Positions 18,135 through 26,973 of a DNA stretch of 51,775 nucleotides are shown piece after piece (within the stretch, counting starts at the first letter, position 1; each line of letters opens with the position of its first letter). Origin of the DNA: an uncultured Alteromonadaceae bacterium (GTDB taxonomy: Bacteria > Pseudomonadota > Gammaproteobacteria > Enterobacterales > Alteromonadaceae). The position numbers and the translations under genes were made by a program. Where the stretch lies: the NCBI GenBank assembly GCA_950073835.1, contig CATMRP010000014.1:1-51775 (forward strand). Direction: 5' to 3'. Under the pieces are notes generated by a model. It was given only the letters and a program-made list of their open reading frames with translations, did not search any database and had not been told where the DNA came from.

Positions 18135-19580
18135 TCAGTCCAGCAAAAGATGAATCAGATGTCTGCTTACACTTACCAGCAACGAACTGTGCTGACGACC
18201 TTCGTTCTGCAGCGTCATTAGTTCTGCCCGGGTAAATAACCGGCCATTCTGAAAAACCAGTTGTGGTTGTTGTAACGTGTCAGGAGTAGACAATGGATCT
18301 TGGTTGTACACCACCAAATCGGCGCGATACCCCCTTGCCACTCTGCCCAGATCATTACTGCGGTTTAATACCTCTGCTGCATTGATGGTGGCACTTCGCA
18401 AAACCTCTTTTACAGGAATACCGGCTGCAATCATCAGCAACGCCTCCCGAATAGTTGCCGGCCCCGGCACGTCCACCAGCGCACCGGCATCGGAGCCAAG
18501 CGCCAGGGTTACGCCCTGCTCATAAAGGCTGAAGGTTAACTCATTGAGGTAGTCATCCACTTCGCGGTTATACTCGCCCAGCTCGGCAGATGCCCCTAAC
18601 CAGCGCTGAAAGGAAGTCTGCTCATAAACCATGCGCGCAAACGGATTTATCGCGTTGATATCCTGCTGCGCCAGATAAGCCTGTTTTTGGGTGCTAAGCA
18701 AGGTGAGCTCCTGATTTACGGCCAGCGTTGGAATGAGTGGTACCTGATGCTCACGCAAAAAATCAGCGGCGAGCTTGACTCCTTGGGGGTTACGTTGCTG
18801 GTTTAAAAAACCGTCGAACACTTCTTCTACATGTTCAAAACTTGCCAGACTGGCATGTGCGGCCAGATTTTGTTGCATCAAATCGTAAGAAGGATGACCA
18901 GCCACCGATACACCAAGCTGCATCGCTTCATCGAGCACCGCCTCATACACCTCGGCATGGAGCCCTTCGTACACTTTGATAAAATCATAGCCCTGATTGA
19001 TATAGTTACGCACAGCATGACGAGCCGTTTGCGGGCTATTCACTGTAAAGTGGGATAAAGGATCGCCCTGCTCCACACTATTAAAAATGGGTGACGAGAG
19101 CACCAGTTGACTACCAAACCAGTCGCCCTGCTCCAGTTCGTCACGCCATTTTAAATGATAGCGATAGCCGCCCATATTACGCAGCGTGGTCACCCCGGTG
19201 GCAAGGGCCATTTTGGCATAGCTGCGGTCAAGCACGTGCACGTGTAAATCTATCAGACCGGCCATTACAAAGCGGCCATTACCGTTTACTACCGGTAAAT
19301 CCTCAGGTAGTGGTAATGCTGCTGATTGCACGGTTTCAATCACGCCATCTCGAATGATGACCGTCTGCTCGCTCAATACCGGTTCCTCTTCCAGCGTTAG
19401 CACATTCACATTAGTCAGAATATGACTTTGCGGACGAAACAGGTTTAAGGCGGTGCTGCCATGTTCGTAATGAACATAAACTGCCAGGGCGGTAACCGAC
19501 AGCAACAGAATGCTGCAGATAAACAAAATCGACAGGCCAATGGCTTTGATGGGAATAAAATTAACGCTTGAGGTTCTCAT
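18135..19580 (-). CDS. Membrane-anchored or exported amidohydrolase (imidazolonepropionase/prolidase-like)
   Basis: The ATG at 19580 (MRTSSVNFIP) has GGAG upstream and gives about 481 residues. A single hydrophobic stretch near the N-terminus (AIGLSILFICSILLLSVTALAVY) acts as an uncleaved anchor or signal, placing the enzyme outside the cytoplasm. The amidohydrolase barrel shows the metal motif GLIDLHVHVLD, a lysine-containing strand (FIKVYEG), AGHPSYD (later metal His) and GSDAGA (catalytic Asp), with the composite sandwich closing segment (GYRADLVVYNQDPL). Substrates in this family range from dipeptides to hydantoins; none can be chosen. It lies 125 bases downstream of a membrane AraC regulator gene reading the same way. 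Confidence 0.87.
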   Translation of the reverse strand: MRTSSVNFIPIKAIGLSILFICSILLLSVTALAVYVHYEHGSTALNLFRPQSHILTNVNVLTLEEEPVLSEQTVIIRDGVIETVQSAALPLPEDLPVVNGNGRFVMAGLIDLHVHVLDRSYAKMALATGVTTLRNMGGYRYHLKWRDELEQGDWFGSQLVLSSPIFNSVEQGDPLSHFTVNSPQTARHAVRNYINQGYDFIKVYEGLHAEVYEAVLDEAMQLGVSVAGHPSYDLMQQNLAAHASLASFEHVEEVFDGFLNQQRNPQGVKLAADFLREHQVPLIPTLAVNQELTLLSTQKQAYLAQQDINAINPFARMVYEQTSFQRWLGASAELGEYNREVDDYLNELTFSLYEQGVTLALGSDAGALVDVPGPATIREALLMIAAGIPVKEVLRSATINAAEVLNRSNDLGRVARGYRADLVVYNQDPLSTPDTLQQPQLVFQNGRLFTRAELMTLQNEGRQHSSLLVSVSRHLIHLLLD

Positions 19581-19705
19581 GGAGTGCTCCGATGTAATTT
19601 GAATGGAGCTACTCTGCGCCAACGCTGACCTGTGGGCGACCAGAATCAGGATTCTGCACCTGTTAAACGTTATGTTGGACCCTCAAAAATCCTGCACTGC
19701 TGCGC

Positions 19706-20752
19706 TCAATCCCTCGCCCGTAAAGGCGTAAGATACTGGCCAGGCGTTTTACCGGTGTGTTTTTTAAATACTGCATTAAATGACGATTTAGAACTAAAGC
19801 CGGCGTCCATGGCAAGCTCAAGCAAGGTTTTATCTGGCATGGACTTGGCTAAGTCAGCCACCCGGTTGATACGCAGTTGATTGATGTAGTCGGCAAAGCT
19901 TATGCCGCCACCGGTATTAATTGACCAGGAAATGTCTTTTACCGAAAGACCGGTATAACCGGCAATATCCTGCAAACAAATACGCGGCTGACAATACCAT
20001 TGTTGTTCTCGGATCTGACTATCCAATGCCTGAAAAATAACGGTGGCCTGATTGTCTTCGTGGGGTGCTGGCTCGGCAGCGGTTTGCTCAACCTCACTGA
20101 GCCCGTTAAACAACGCGGGTTGCCTGATAAGCCCGACAATAGCAACACACAACACCAGTAAAAACGCGCTCTGGTCGAGCAAATACCAGGAACTGCGAAA
20201 AGGCTCGGTAGTAATGCCCTGCAAATTCACCCGCACCATGTCCAGGATCAGCAATACCAACAGTACCACCAGTGTATTGAACAGCCAGTGCAAGCCTTTG
20301 CTTTCAGTATCGGCTTCACGTTCGGCCATCGCTGCGTGATAGCGTTTTAACCACCTGAATGCCAGTGCAAAGTAAATCAATTGGCTCAGCGCGCCGGCCA
20401 GCAACATCCACTGCAGATAGGACGTTAAAGGTAATGCCATCAGCGTTGGCAAAAAGTGAGCGCTGTCGCGATATGTTAAGGGTTGCTCGGGAACCAGTAA
20501 CACCCGCACTAAAAGATAAAAAATGGGCCCCAAAGACAGGCTGAAAGCCGGGGTAATGTACCAGCCAACGGCGCCAGCATTGAGTTCTTCATATAAGTTA
20601 AAGCCCATCATCAGGCTCTGCATTAACAGCGCAAGAATAAGGCCGTTATAGCGCCGTTCGCCCGCCAGCAAAGCAATCCCCAGCAAGCCGGTGAACAGGC
20701 TTAATATCTGTATGATATTCACTGCTTGCAGGTGAAGTTCGGCTAATAGCAC
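19706..20752 (-). CDS. Membrane-embedded AraC-family regulator
   Basis: The 348-residue protein has about seven hydrophobic segments over residues 5-215 (for example IIQILSLFTGLLGIALLAG, LVVLLVLLILDMV, LLVLCVAIVGLI) followed by an AraC/XylS HTH region (DIAGYTGLSVKDISWSIN; LAMDAGFSSKSSFNAVFKKHTGKTPGQY). The start is GTG with GAGGGA upstream. Such regulators are found in Alteromonadales and Bacteroidetes and are thought to sense membrane or periplasmic signals. It reads into the amidohydrolase gene, which may be its target. Confidence 0.88.
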   Translation of the reverse strand: MLLAELHLQAVNIIQILSLFTGLLGIALLAGERRYNGLILALLMQSLMMGFNLYEELNAGAVGWYITPAFSLSLGPIFYLLVRVLLVPEQPLTYRDSAHFLPTLMALPLTSYLQWMLLAGALSQLIYFALAFRWLKRYHAAMAEREADTESKGLHWLFNTLVVLLVLLILDMVRVNLQGITTEPFRSSWYLLDQSAFLLVLCVAIVGLIRQPALFNGLSEVEQTAAEPAPHEDNQATVIFQALDSQIREQQWYCQPRICLQDIAGYTGLSVKDISWSINTGGGISFADYINQLRINRVADLAKSMPDKTLLELAMDAGFSSKSSFNAVFKKHTGKTPGQYLTPLRARD

Positions 20753-20805
20753 AGATGGTCCCTCTTTGGCTTACTCAGCTTTTGCCCGGTTATGGCATTT
20801 CTTTT

Positions 20806-21252
20806 TTAACTTTCTTGTTTAGCATTTCGTATACGCTGGTTAAGTTCAGGTAGCACCTTAGGGTGTTTAAAGAATGGATAGCCCTTAGTTGCCCTAAAAG
20901 TAATGCTATTGCCAAATTTACCAGAGCAAATGGTTTTTATTGTGATTAAGTGTTTATGATTTGAATAGGTAGAAGAAACTTCTAAAATATTGTTCAGGCT
21001 AATACTTCGCTTCTTTTGTCCTTTGATTACTTCTAGATGATCGCCGCAGTCCCAAACTTCATCCATCACTGACCATAAAGTTTTATTGAAATAGTAAATA
21101 CCTATAAACAGCATCACAGAACAAATGCTTATCAGGACAAAATTGAAAGTTAGAGCACCAAGAATAAGCGTGATGCCAATTGCACCTAACCAGAATTTTG
21201 CAAAGAATTTGTCACAATTAGTTACTTGAAATGATATTAATTGCTTATGCAT
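20806..21252 (-). CDS. Hypothetical inner-membrane protein (two spans, PH-like)
   Basis: A 148-residue protein of no recognised family. ATG at 21252 follows an AGGC element; a TTG one codon upstream is the other possibility. Residues about 22-60 form two close hydrophobic segments (FWLGAIGITLILGALTFNFVLISICSVMLFIGIYYF), then a soluble domain with GDHLEVIKGQKKRSISLNNI, which looks like the beta-strand pattern of bacterial PH-like or YdbT-type domains. The gene is markedly more AT-rich than its neighbours, hinting at separate ancestry. It is followed in the same direction by the membrane AraC gene, 54 bases away. Confidence 0.6.
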   Translation of the reverse strand: MHKQLISFQVTNCDKFFAKFWLGAIGITLILGALTFNFVLISICSVMLFIGIYYFNKTLWSVMDEVWDCGDHLEVIKGQKKRSISLNNILEVSSTYSNHKHLITIKTICSGKFGNSITFRATKGYPFFKHPKVLPELNQRIRNAKQES

Positions 21253-21600
21253 CAAAATGCCTGGCAGCCTATTATAGAGAATTCACAATAACTCGCAGTG
21301 CCACTCATTGCTAAATTCTTTACTAATTTATTGATAACAACACTTTACACTCGGATATGAGCTAGTTTCCAATGATTTATTTGGGATGGGAGAGGACGGA
21401 CTGTTGATGGTGAGCCAGACTTTTGAGGCGATCCCTGATATCGCTCTGCGATGCAGGGATGACAGATTTAACCGGTCTAGTAAAAACCATAGTCTGACTT
21501 GGATTTAAAGCGCAGACTTAATAAACCAAGACATTATGAATGCTGTCGCTGCGCTGAAAGGTGGTTTGATACGTTACCGGTGATAACCGGCAGCTAAAGC
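21253..21600. other. Intergenic region with an imperfect stem-loop
   Basis: About 350 bases without a clear gene. ATCCCTG (21431-21437) pairs with CAGGGAT (21454-21460), and inside it ATCGC (21440-21444) pairs with GCGAT (21448-21452). There is no T-run, so it is more likely a repeat remnant or structured RNA than a terminator. Confidence 0.4.
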
Positions 21601-21750
21601 CTATTCGTAATGACGTTCCATCCACATAATCTGCATTTTAAGATCATTGATTTCTTTTTTTGCATCAGCTAATTCTTCAACAATCGAAAGATCCTGGATT
21701 GCGCTATCATCACGTGAAGTGTTCAGAGCATTGCTATCTTGTTGTGACAT
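21601..21750 (-). CDS. Small acidic coiled-coil protein, 49 residues
   Basis: An ATG-to-TAG frame of 49 residues: MSQQDSNALNTSRDDS, then a predicted helix (IVEELADAKKEINDLK) and an end MWMERHYE. The helix has heptad-like spacing of Ile/Leu/Ala/Met (Ile, Leu, Ala, Ile, Leu, Met), typical of short coiled coils such as SlyX-like or heat-shock/phage-shock adaptors. Upstream, GGTAAATACTT is a weak ribosome site. The family is not known to me. It is isolated in an otherwise empty stretch, so it should be confirmed by conservation; the coding pattern (sensible amino-acid mix, no rare-codon run) favours a real gene. Confidence 0.5.
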   Translation of the reverse strand: MSQQDSNALNTSRDDSAIQDLSIVEELADAKKEINDLKMQIMWMERHYE

Positions 21751-21986
21751 AAGTATTTACCACGCTTTGTAATAGATGAAGGGTACGATTAAATGTAATT
21801 ATGATTGGAAACATACAACAATTAATACAGAAAATCCAAAAAACGAGCGAATACCTGGCATTAATTTGATAAATAGTTATATGTCCGGCCTAATCCTTAC
21901 AAATCATTATTGTGCCAAGCGCAATTTTCCAACATCGAAATAACAACACAAAATACTGTAATTAAAATACTTTTTATTGTTATAAC
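21751..21986. other. AT-rich intergenic region
   Basis: No gene is recognised. The stretch is AT-rich and ends at a plus-strand terminator-like hairpin, so a short plus-strand transcript could exist here, but no convincing promoter was found. Confidence 0.3.
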
Positions 21987-22014
21987 AACCTCCCACAGTT
22001 TCGGGAGGTTTTTC
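21987..22014 (+). terminator. Intrinsic terminator-like hairpin without an obvious upstream gene
   Basis: AACCTCCC (21987-21994) pairs with GGGAGGTT (22003-22010) and is followed by TTTCT on the plus strand, giving a TTTTT run. Both neighbouring genes are on the minus strand. On the minus strand the stem is followed by GTTGTTATAAC, a poor T-tract, but it may still serve the GST gene ending at 22101. Confidence 0.55.
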
Positions 22015-22100
22015 TGAAAGTAAGCATGATAATAATCTTGCTCACCCAACCATGTAATAAACCCTGTAACCATTCTTAACGGTTACAAACTCTATCCCTC

Positions 22101-22697
22101 TTAGATCTGCCCTGGCATACCAATAAAGCCAGGGAGCTGCTTGATGCGATCGATCCAGGCCAGGATATGCGGATAATCATCCAGAGAAATACCGCCCTCT
22201 GGCGCAATCGCTACGTATGGCATCACGGCACAGTCGGCAATAGTTGGGTGCTCGAGCGCCAGCCAGTCATGCTCGGCCAGATGATCGTTCAGTAAGGTCA
22301 GAATACCCGCTGAAATATCCAGTGCGGTGGGCTTATCAAATTCAAAACCAAACTTATCTACCAAACGGGCCACATTGGGGCCGTGTTGAATTTCGTTGGC
22401 GGCAGTAGACAGCCATTGCTGTACTTCGGCCATTTGCTGTGGGTCGGAAGGTAACCAGCTCTCTAAATCATACAGGCGGGCAAGATAAACCAGCATTGCC
22501 TGGGAGTCGCGCAACACGACTTCTCCATGTTCTAACACCGGTAACTGGCCAAATGGGTTTAGCGCCAGCATGACTGAACTTTTGTGCTCACCAGCCATAA
22601 AATCTACTGGCACAATTTCCAGCTCAATATTTGCCAGGGCGGCGAAAAGACGCACTTTATAACAGTTTCCGGACAGCTCAAGATCATACAATTTCAT
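22101..22697 (-). CDS. Glutathione S-transferase family protein
   Basis: A 198-residue cytosolic GST. The N-terminal thioredoxin-like domain has YDLELSGNCYKVRLFAAL (active-site Ser/Cys region at about 9-12), the cis-Pro motif NPFGQLPVLE (about 47-56) and the glutathione-contact LRDSQAMLVYLA (about 62-73). The C-terminal all-helical domain carries the N-capping motif TIADCAVMPYV. It would conjugate glutathione to an electrophile or reduce peroxides. ATG is preceded by GGAGAG. It is divergent from a LysR regulator 121 bases away, which probably controls it. Confidence 0.92.
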   Translation of the reverse strand: MKLYDLELSGNCYKVRLFAALANIELEIVPVDFMAGEHKSSVMLALNPFGQLPVLEHGEVVLRDSQAMLVYLARLYDLESWLPSDPQQMAEVQQWLSTAANEIQHGPNVARLVDKFGFEFDKPTALDISAGILTLLNDHLAEHDWLALEHPTIADCAVMPYVAIAPEGGISLDDYPHILAWIDRIKQLPGFIGMPGQI

Positions 22698-22818
22698 GCT
22701 TTCTCTCCATGTTAAAAGAAGGTTAAATCACTCAAAACCACCTTAACTTGTCTGTTTTTCGCAAAAAATATGCGATATTTAATTTCTGTAAACCGTTTTT
22801 CGCACTAATAAGGCCAAT

Positions 22819-23736
22819 ATGGACAAATTAAAAGCCATGAAAGTCTTTGTTGAGATTGCTGATATGGGCAGCTTAACGGCGGCAGCCAACAGTCTGGAAA
22901 CCTCGCTAACTTCGGTAGTGCGCACGCTCGCTGCGTTGGAAGACCACCTGAAAGTGCGACTGTTTAATCGCAATACCCGGCAAATTGCCATTACCGATGA
23001 GGGGCGTGAGTACTATCTGCGCTGCCGCACTATTCTGGCCGAAGTAAATGACGCCGAAAGCATGCTTATTGATCGTCAGGCCGAACCCTTAGGCAAAGTA
23101 ACGGTAACCGCTCCGGTGACCTTTGGTAAACGCCATGTCGCGCCTAAAATTAACGCCTACCTTAACCAGTACCAAAAAATGCAGGTCAACCTGGTATTAC
23201 TCGATCGCCCGGTGGATATGCTCAGTGAAGGGATTGATATCGCCCTGCGCATTGGTCGCATTGGCAACCATGATTTAGTAGCGCGACAGTTAGGCTCAAT
23301 GCGTCATGTGCTGTGCGCCAGCCCAGACTTTATGGCCGGGCAGACGGCGCCTGAACACCCGCAGGATATCGCTGGCCAGCCCTGTGTTCATTTAAGTGTG
23401 CTGGATAACCCGGAAGACTGGCATTTTCAGCATGGCATTAAACTGATGTCGGTGGCCATGCAACCTCGCTTAATAACCAATCAGGTAGATGCTGCGCTCG
23501 ACGCCTGCATTGCTGGCGTGGGTTATTGCCGCTTTTTACATTATCAGGTAAGTAACGCCGTTAAGCGCGGCGACTTACAGATTTTATTACCCGACTACGA
23601 ACCTCACCCACTGCCAGTACACTTACTGTATGCACCGGTAAAACTACAAACCAAACGCCTTCGCTCTATGACTGACTGGCTTACTCAGTCGCTACAACAG
23701 GATCTCACTACTATCGCTCAGGGAGGACAGCCATGA
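22819..23736 (+). CDS. LysR-family transcriptional regulator
   Basis: A 305-residue LTTR: N-terminal winged HTH (MKVFVEIADMGSLTAAANSL, LAALEDHLKVRLFNRNTRQIAIT) and a periplasmic-binding-type effector domain from about residue 88 (LGKVTVTAPVTFGKRHVAP). It belongs to the CrgA/AaeR-type subgroup by this PVTFG pattern. It is divergent from a GST gene and overlaps the following uracil-DNA-glycosylase-like gene by 4 bases (ATGA). LTTRs commonly activate the divergent neighbour, here the GST. Confidence 0.93.
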   Translation: MDKLKAMKVFVEIADMGSLTAAANSLETSLTSVVRTLAALEDHLKVRLFNRNTRQIAITDEGREYYLRCRTILAEVNDAESMLIDRQAEPLGKVTVTAPVTFGKRHVAPKINAYLNQYQKMQVNLVLLDRPVDMLSEGIDIALRIGRIGNHDLVARQLGSMRHVLCASPDFMAGQTAPEHPQDIAGQPCVHLSVLDNPEDWHFQHGIKLMSVAMQPRLITNQVDAALDACIAGVGYCRFLHYQVSNAVKRGDLQILLPDYEPHPLPVHLLYAPVKLQTKRLRSMTDWLTQSLQQDLTTIAQGGQP

Positions 23737-24308
23737 CAAGCGCTGCCGACTCGCTGCTGACAGAGATTCGAAGCTGCACACTGTGCGCCGGTAACCTGCC
23801 CTATCCACCGCGGCCAATTGTGCAAATTGAGGCGCAGGCACGCATCTTAATTATTGGTCAGGCACCGGGAATAAAAGCGCACGACAGCAGCCAACCCTGG
23901 AATGACGCCAGTGGCGATAAGCTACGTGGCTGGCTGGGCGTAAACCGCGAGCAGTTTTATTCGCCGGTCTTTACCCATCTGCCTATGGCGTTTTGCTTTC
24001 CCGGCTATAAAAATGGTGCGGATGCGCCGCCGCCTAAAATTTGCGCCGTTACCTGGCACGCTAAAGTGCAGGCGCACTTAAAACCCGCACTCACGTTATA
24101 TATTGGCCGCTATGCTCAGCAGTATTATTTACCCGAACATAAAACACTAACCGAGGCAGTAAGGTCCACCACACAGTCATCAGGCAATGTTTACTCGCTG
24201 CCACACCCGTCGGGGCGTAACAATCGCTGGCAGGCCCGCAATCCCTGGTTTGAGGCGCATTCGCTTGAAGTGTTGCGCCACAGCGTTGCAGGCGTGATCA
24301 AGGGCTGA
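23733..24308 (+). CDS. Uracil-DNA glycosylase superfamily protein
   Basis: A 191-residue protein of the UDG-like alpha/beta/alpha fold. It has the motif-1 region ILIIGQAPGIKAHDSSQPW (GQAPG) and the motif-2 region SLPHPSGRNNRW (HPSGRN), and an N-terminal Cys pair (CTLC) but no full four-Cys iron-sulphur set as in UDGa/b. Family members excise uracil from DNA or have unknown function. The start overlaps the LysR stop by 4 bases, so it is translationally coupled to the regulator, an unexpected pairing. The catalytic polar residue of classical UDGs after GQ-P-G is not obvious, so activity is uncertain. Confidence 0.82.
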   Translation: MTSAADSLLTEIRSCTLCAGNLPYPPRPIVQIEAQARILIIGQAPGIKAHDSSQPWNDASGDKLRGWLGVNREQFYSPVFTHLPMAFCFPGYKNGADAPPPKICAVTWHAKVQAHLKPALTLYIGRYAQQYYLPEHKTLTEAVRSTTQSSGNVYSLPHPSGRNNRWQARNPWFEAHSLEVLRHSVAGVIKG

Positions 24309-24377
24309 GGTATACGGGTACTAAAGCCTATATCGGAGTTGATAACGCTCACTGACTGAAGCATCAGATACAAAAAA

Positions 24378-24397
24378 AGCCGGGAATACAACCCGGC
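24378..24397 (-). terminator. Rho-independent terminator of the DUF3718-like gene
   Basis: AGCCGGG and CCCGGCT form a 7-base GC-rich stem around a 6-base loop. On the minus strand it is followed by TTTTTTT, about 20 bases after the stop codon of the gene ending at 24419. Confidence 0.85.
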
Positions 24398-24418
24398 TCC
24401 TGCTACAACACCATTTAA

Positions 24419-24736
24419 CTAATTTTCCACTTTTACCAATAACTCTTGCTGAGTTGATGCCTCTCGATAGGCCAGATAATTGGCGGTTGCATCATTATTG
24501 TTTCGCTCAGCGAACGCAATCACTGACATACCGTTATAGCGCAGATCACTAATAACCTTATCGTAGCTTAAACGGTGCTGACGCATCACTTTTAGCAATT
24601 CGAGTTTATTGCCACTCTGAATCACCTTACAAACCGCAACCAGTTTGTTTTCTGTCACGGTATCGAATGGAGCTGCGCTAACAGAGGCTATACCAAACGC
24701 AGTAGTAAGAGCAGTTGTCAGAATAAGAGCTTTCAT
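24419..24736 (-). CDS. Small periplasmic protein, DUF3718-like
   Basis: A 105-residue secreted protein: signal peptide cut after ASVSAA (residue about 22), then a helical domain with one Cys (KLVAVCKVIQSGN), LELLKVMRQHRLSYDKV and DLRYNGMSVIAFAERNNND. The arrangement resembles DUF3718 proteins of Alteromonadales and Shewanella, but from memory those often carry a second Cys in a CNG motif, where this one has YNG. ATG has AAAGG upstream. Function unknown. It has its own terminator, so it is a single-gene unit. Confidence 0.7.
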   Translation of the reverse strand: MKALILTTALTTAFGIASVSAAPFDTVTENKLVAVCKVIQSGNKLELLKVMRQHRLSYDKVISDLRYNGMSVIAFAERNNNDATANYLAYREASTQQELLVKVEN

Positions 24737-25383
24737 CGTTTCACCTTTGCATATTTTTTAAACGTATTGCTGACATTTACTGCCTGAGTCAGCGTTTTCC
24801 GAAAGTCGGTAAGCTAAAGTCTATGGCGGGTGCGTTTTTTAAAACTGTGTGAAAGGTGATTTATTCCTTATCAATACATTATTTTAAATAACCCCTATTA
24901 AAAACATATAGGTAGAGCCACTTAAAGTTTAATCTGGACGGCTTGCGTAAAGTATTCGTAAGCTTTTTCATTCTATTGTTGTCATGCCTTGTCTGGGGTA
25001 ATGCCGTTAACGCATCAGACTGAACAATGGTTTGGGAGCTTGTTGAGCATTTGTTGTGGCAATTAGCAGGTAAGTGTTGCTCTGTGAATTGAATATAGCT
25101 GTTTTGCGGTTGCCGGGAATGCCCCCTTACAAAAAAGTAACGCGAAGTTGGTTGTTATACTAAAGTTTAGCTAAAATGCGCGGGTAACGGATAAACCCGG
25201 CAAAGGAGTGTATTTTTCAGGCAGCCCAACGCATCGCGTTAAACCGCAGATTGCGGGCTTACGACCAATGCGGTCAATAAAACGCCACATCAGCTGGACA
25301 GTCCAGCAATGTTTCTTTATATTGCGCGCCTTTAATGCCTTTTCACTGGCGTTCGCCAATTTTTATCTATCCCGGGATCTGTT
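24737..25383. other. Long intergenic region between DUF3718-like gene and ybiT
   Basis: About 650 bases with no convincing gene. A TATACT at 25156-25161 could be a -10 element for ybiT but lacks a matching -35. A small TGGC-GTTC-GCCA stem (25347-25358) followed by ATTTTTAT lies just before the ybiT start and looks like a weak attenuator. Nothing else is recognised. Confidence 0.35.
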
Positions 25384-26973
25384 TTGATTACTACCGCCAA
25401 CATCACAATGCAATTTGGCTCTGAGCCACTGTTTGAAAATATTTCTGCTAAATTCGGCAACGGCAATCGCTATGGGCTGATTGGCGCTAACGGCTGTGGT
25501 AAATCCACCCTGATGAAAATCCTGAGCGGCAAATTAACCCCTACTGCGGGCAACGTGTCGCTGGCTCCGGGCACCAAGCTGGGTATTTTGAATCAGGATC
25601 AGTTTGCCTTTGAAGATATGAGCGTAGTAGACGCTGTGATCATGGGCGACCGTGAACTCTGGGAAGTAAAACAGCGCCGCGACGAAATTTACTCCAAAGC
25701 CGAAATGACCGAAGCAGAGGGCATGGAAGTGGCCGAACTGGAAGTCCAGTTTGCGGAAATGGATGGTTACACCGCGGAGTCCCGCGCCGGTGACATTTTA
25801 ATTTCTGCCGGTATTGAAGAAAGCTATCACTTTGGTTTAATGCGCGAAGTAGCGCCAGGGCGCAAGGTTCGTGTACTACTGGCCCAGGCCTTATTTGCCG
25901 AACCAGACGTACTGCTGCTCGACGAACCTACCAACAACCTGGATATTTACACCATTCACTGGCTGGCCGAAGAGCTTAACAAGCGAAAGTCCACCATGAT
26001 CATTATTTCCCACGATCGCCACTTCTTAAACTCGGTTTGTACTCATATGGCCGATATTGATTACGGCGAACTGCGCATTTACCCGGGCAATTACGACGCT
26101 TTCGTAGAAGCGGCGGCACTGGTACAGGAACAACTGCAAAACGAAAATGCCAAGAAGAGTGCAGAAATTGAAGAACTGCAAAGCTTCGTCGCACGCTTCT
26201 CTGCCAACGCGTCGAAGGCAAAACAGGCCACCTCGCGGGCCAGGCGACTGGAGAAAATCGAGTTGGCCGACATTAAGGCTTCGAGCCGTCGTAAGCCTTA
26301 TATTCAGTTTAAACAGCACAAAAAACTCCACCGTTTAGCCATTACCCTGGAAGAGCTCGGTCACGGCTACACTGGTGAGCACCTGTTCAGTGGCGGAAAC
26401 CTGCTGCTGGAAGCAGGGGCTAAACTGGCCATTATTGGTGAAAACGGTGCCGGTAAAACTACCTTATTAAAATGCCTGATTGGTGATGAAACCGCCAAAG
26501 AAGGTACGGTAAAGTGGGCCGAAAATGCGGCTGTAGGTTACGTTCCTCAGGATAGCTCAAAAGACTTTGCCAACGACATGACCATGTTTGAATGGATGTC
26601 ACAATGGCGCCAGCCGAAACACGATGATCTGCAGGTAAAAGCCATGCTGGGTCGCCTGCTGTTTGGCTCAGACGATTTTAACAAGAAAGTCAGCGTGTGC
26701 TCAGGGGGCGAAAAGAACCGCCTGCTGTTTGGTAAAATCATGCTTCAGGACATCAACGTACTGGTAATGGATGAGCCCACTAACCACCTGGACATGGAGT
26801 CTATCGAGGCGCTTAACCTTGCGCTGATGGCCTTTGAAGGCACCGTAATCTTTGTTAGCCACGACCGTGAATTTGTTGAGTCACTGGCCACTCAGGTGAT
26901 CGAAATAAAAGATAAGCAAATCACTCACTTCGACGGCACCTACGAAGAGTTCCAGGCGCACCTGGGCAACTAA
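25384..26973 (+). CDS. ybiT: ABC-F ATPase, YbiT-like ribosome-associated protein
   Basis: Two tandem ABC domains with no membrane part: Walker [10 protein letters not shown] (about 34-42) and GENGAGKTT, signature and Walker [11 protein letters not shown] and [11 protein letters not shown]-loops ISHDRHF and VSHDREF. The inter-domain linker carries the ABC-F signature ([22 protein letters not shown]). The sequence follows E. coli YbiT closely from [15 protein letters not shown] onward. Start is TTG with GGGA about 6 bases upstream; YbiT usually starts with MLV/MIT at this point. ABC-F proteins bind the ribosomal E site. The stop interlocks with the stop of the convergent RND permease (CTAA), 4-base overlap. 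Confidence 0.93.
   Translation: MITTANITMQFGSEPLFENISAKFGNGNRYGLIGANGCGKSTLMKILSGKLTPTAGNVSLAPGTKLGILNQDQFAFEDMSVVDAVIMGDRELWEVKQRRDEIYSKAEMTEAEGMEVAELEVQFAEMDGYTAESRAGDILISAGIEESYHFGLMREVAPGRKVRVLLAQALFAEPDVLLLDEPTNNLDIYTIHWLAEELNKRKSTMIIISHDRHFLNSVCTHMADIDYGELRIYPGNYDAFVEAAALVQEQLQNENAKKSAEIEELQSFVARFSANASKAKQATSRARRLEKIELADIKASSRRKPYIQFKQHKKLHRLAITLEELGHGYTGEHLFSGGNLLLEAGAKLAIIGENGAGKTTLLKCLIGDETAKEGTVKWAENAAVGYVPQDSSKDFANDMTMFEWMSQWRQPKHDDLQVKAMLGRLLFGSDDFNKKVSVCSGGEKNRLLFGKIMLQDINVLVMDEPTNHLDMESIEALNLALMAFEGTVIFVSHDREFVESLATQVIEIKDKQITHFDGTYEEFQAHLGN

Noticed and set aside
25347..25366. Attenuator hairpin before ybiT
   Set aside because: The stem is only four base pairs (TGGC/GCCA); too weak to call although a T-rich stretch follows.
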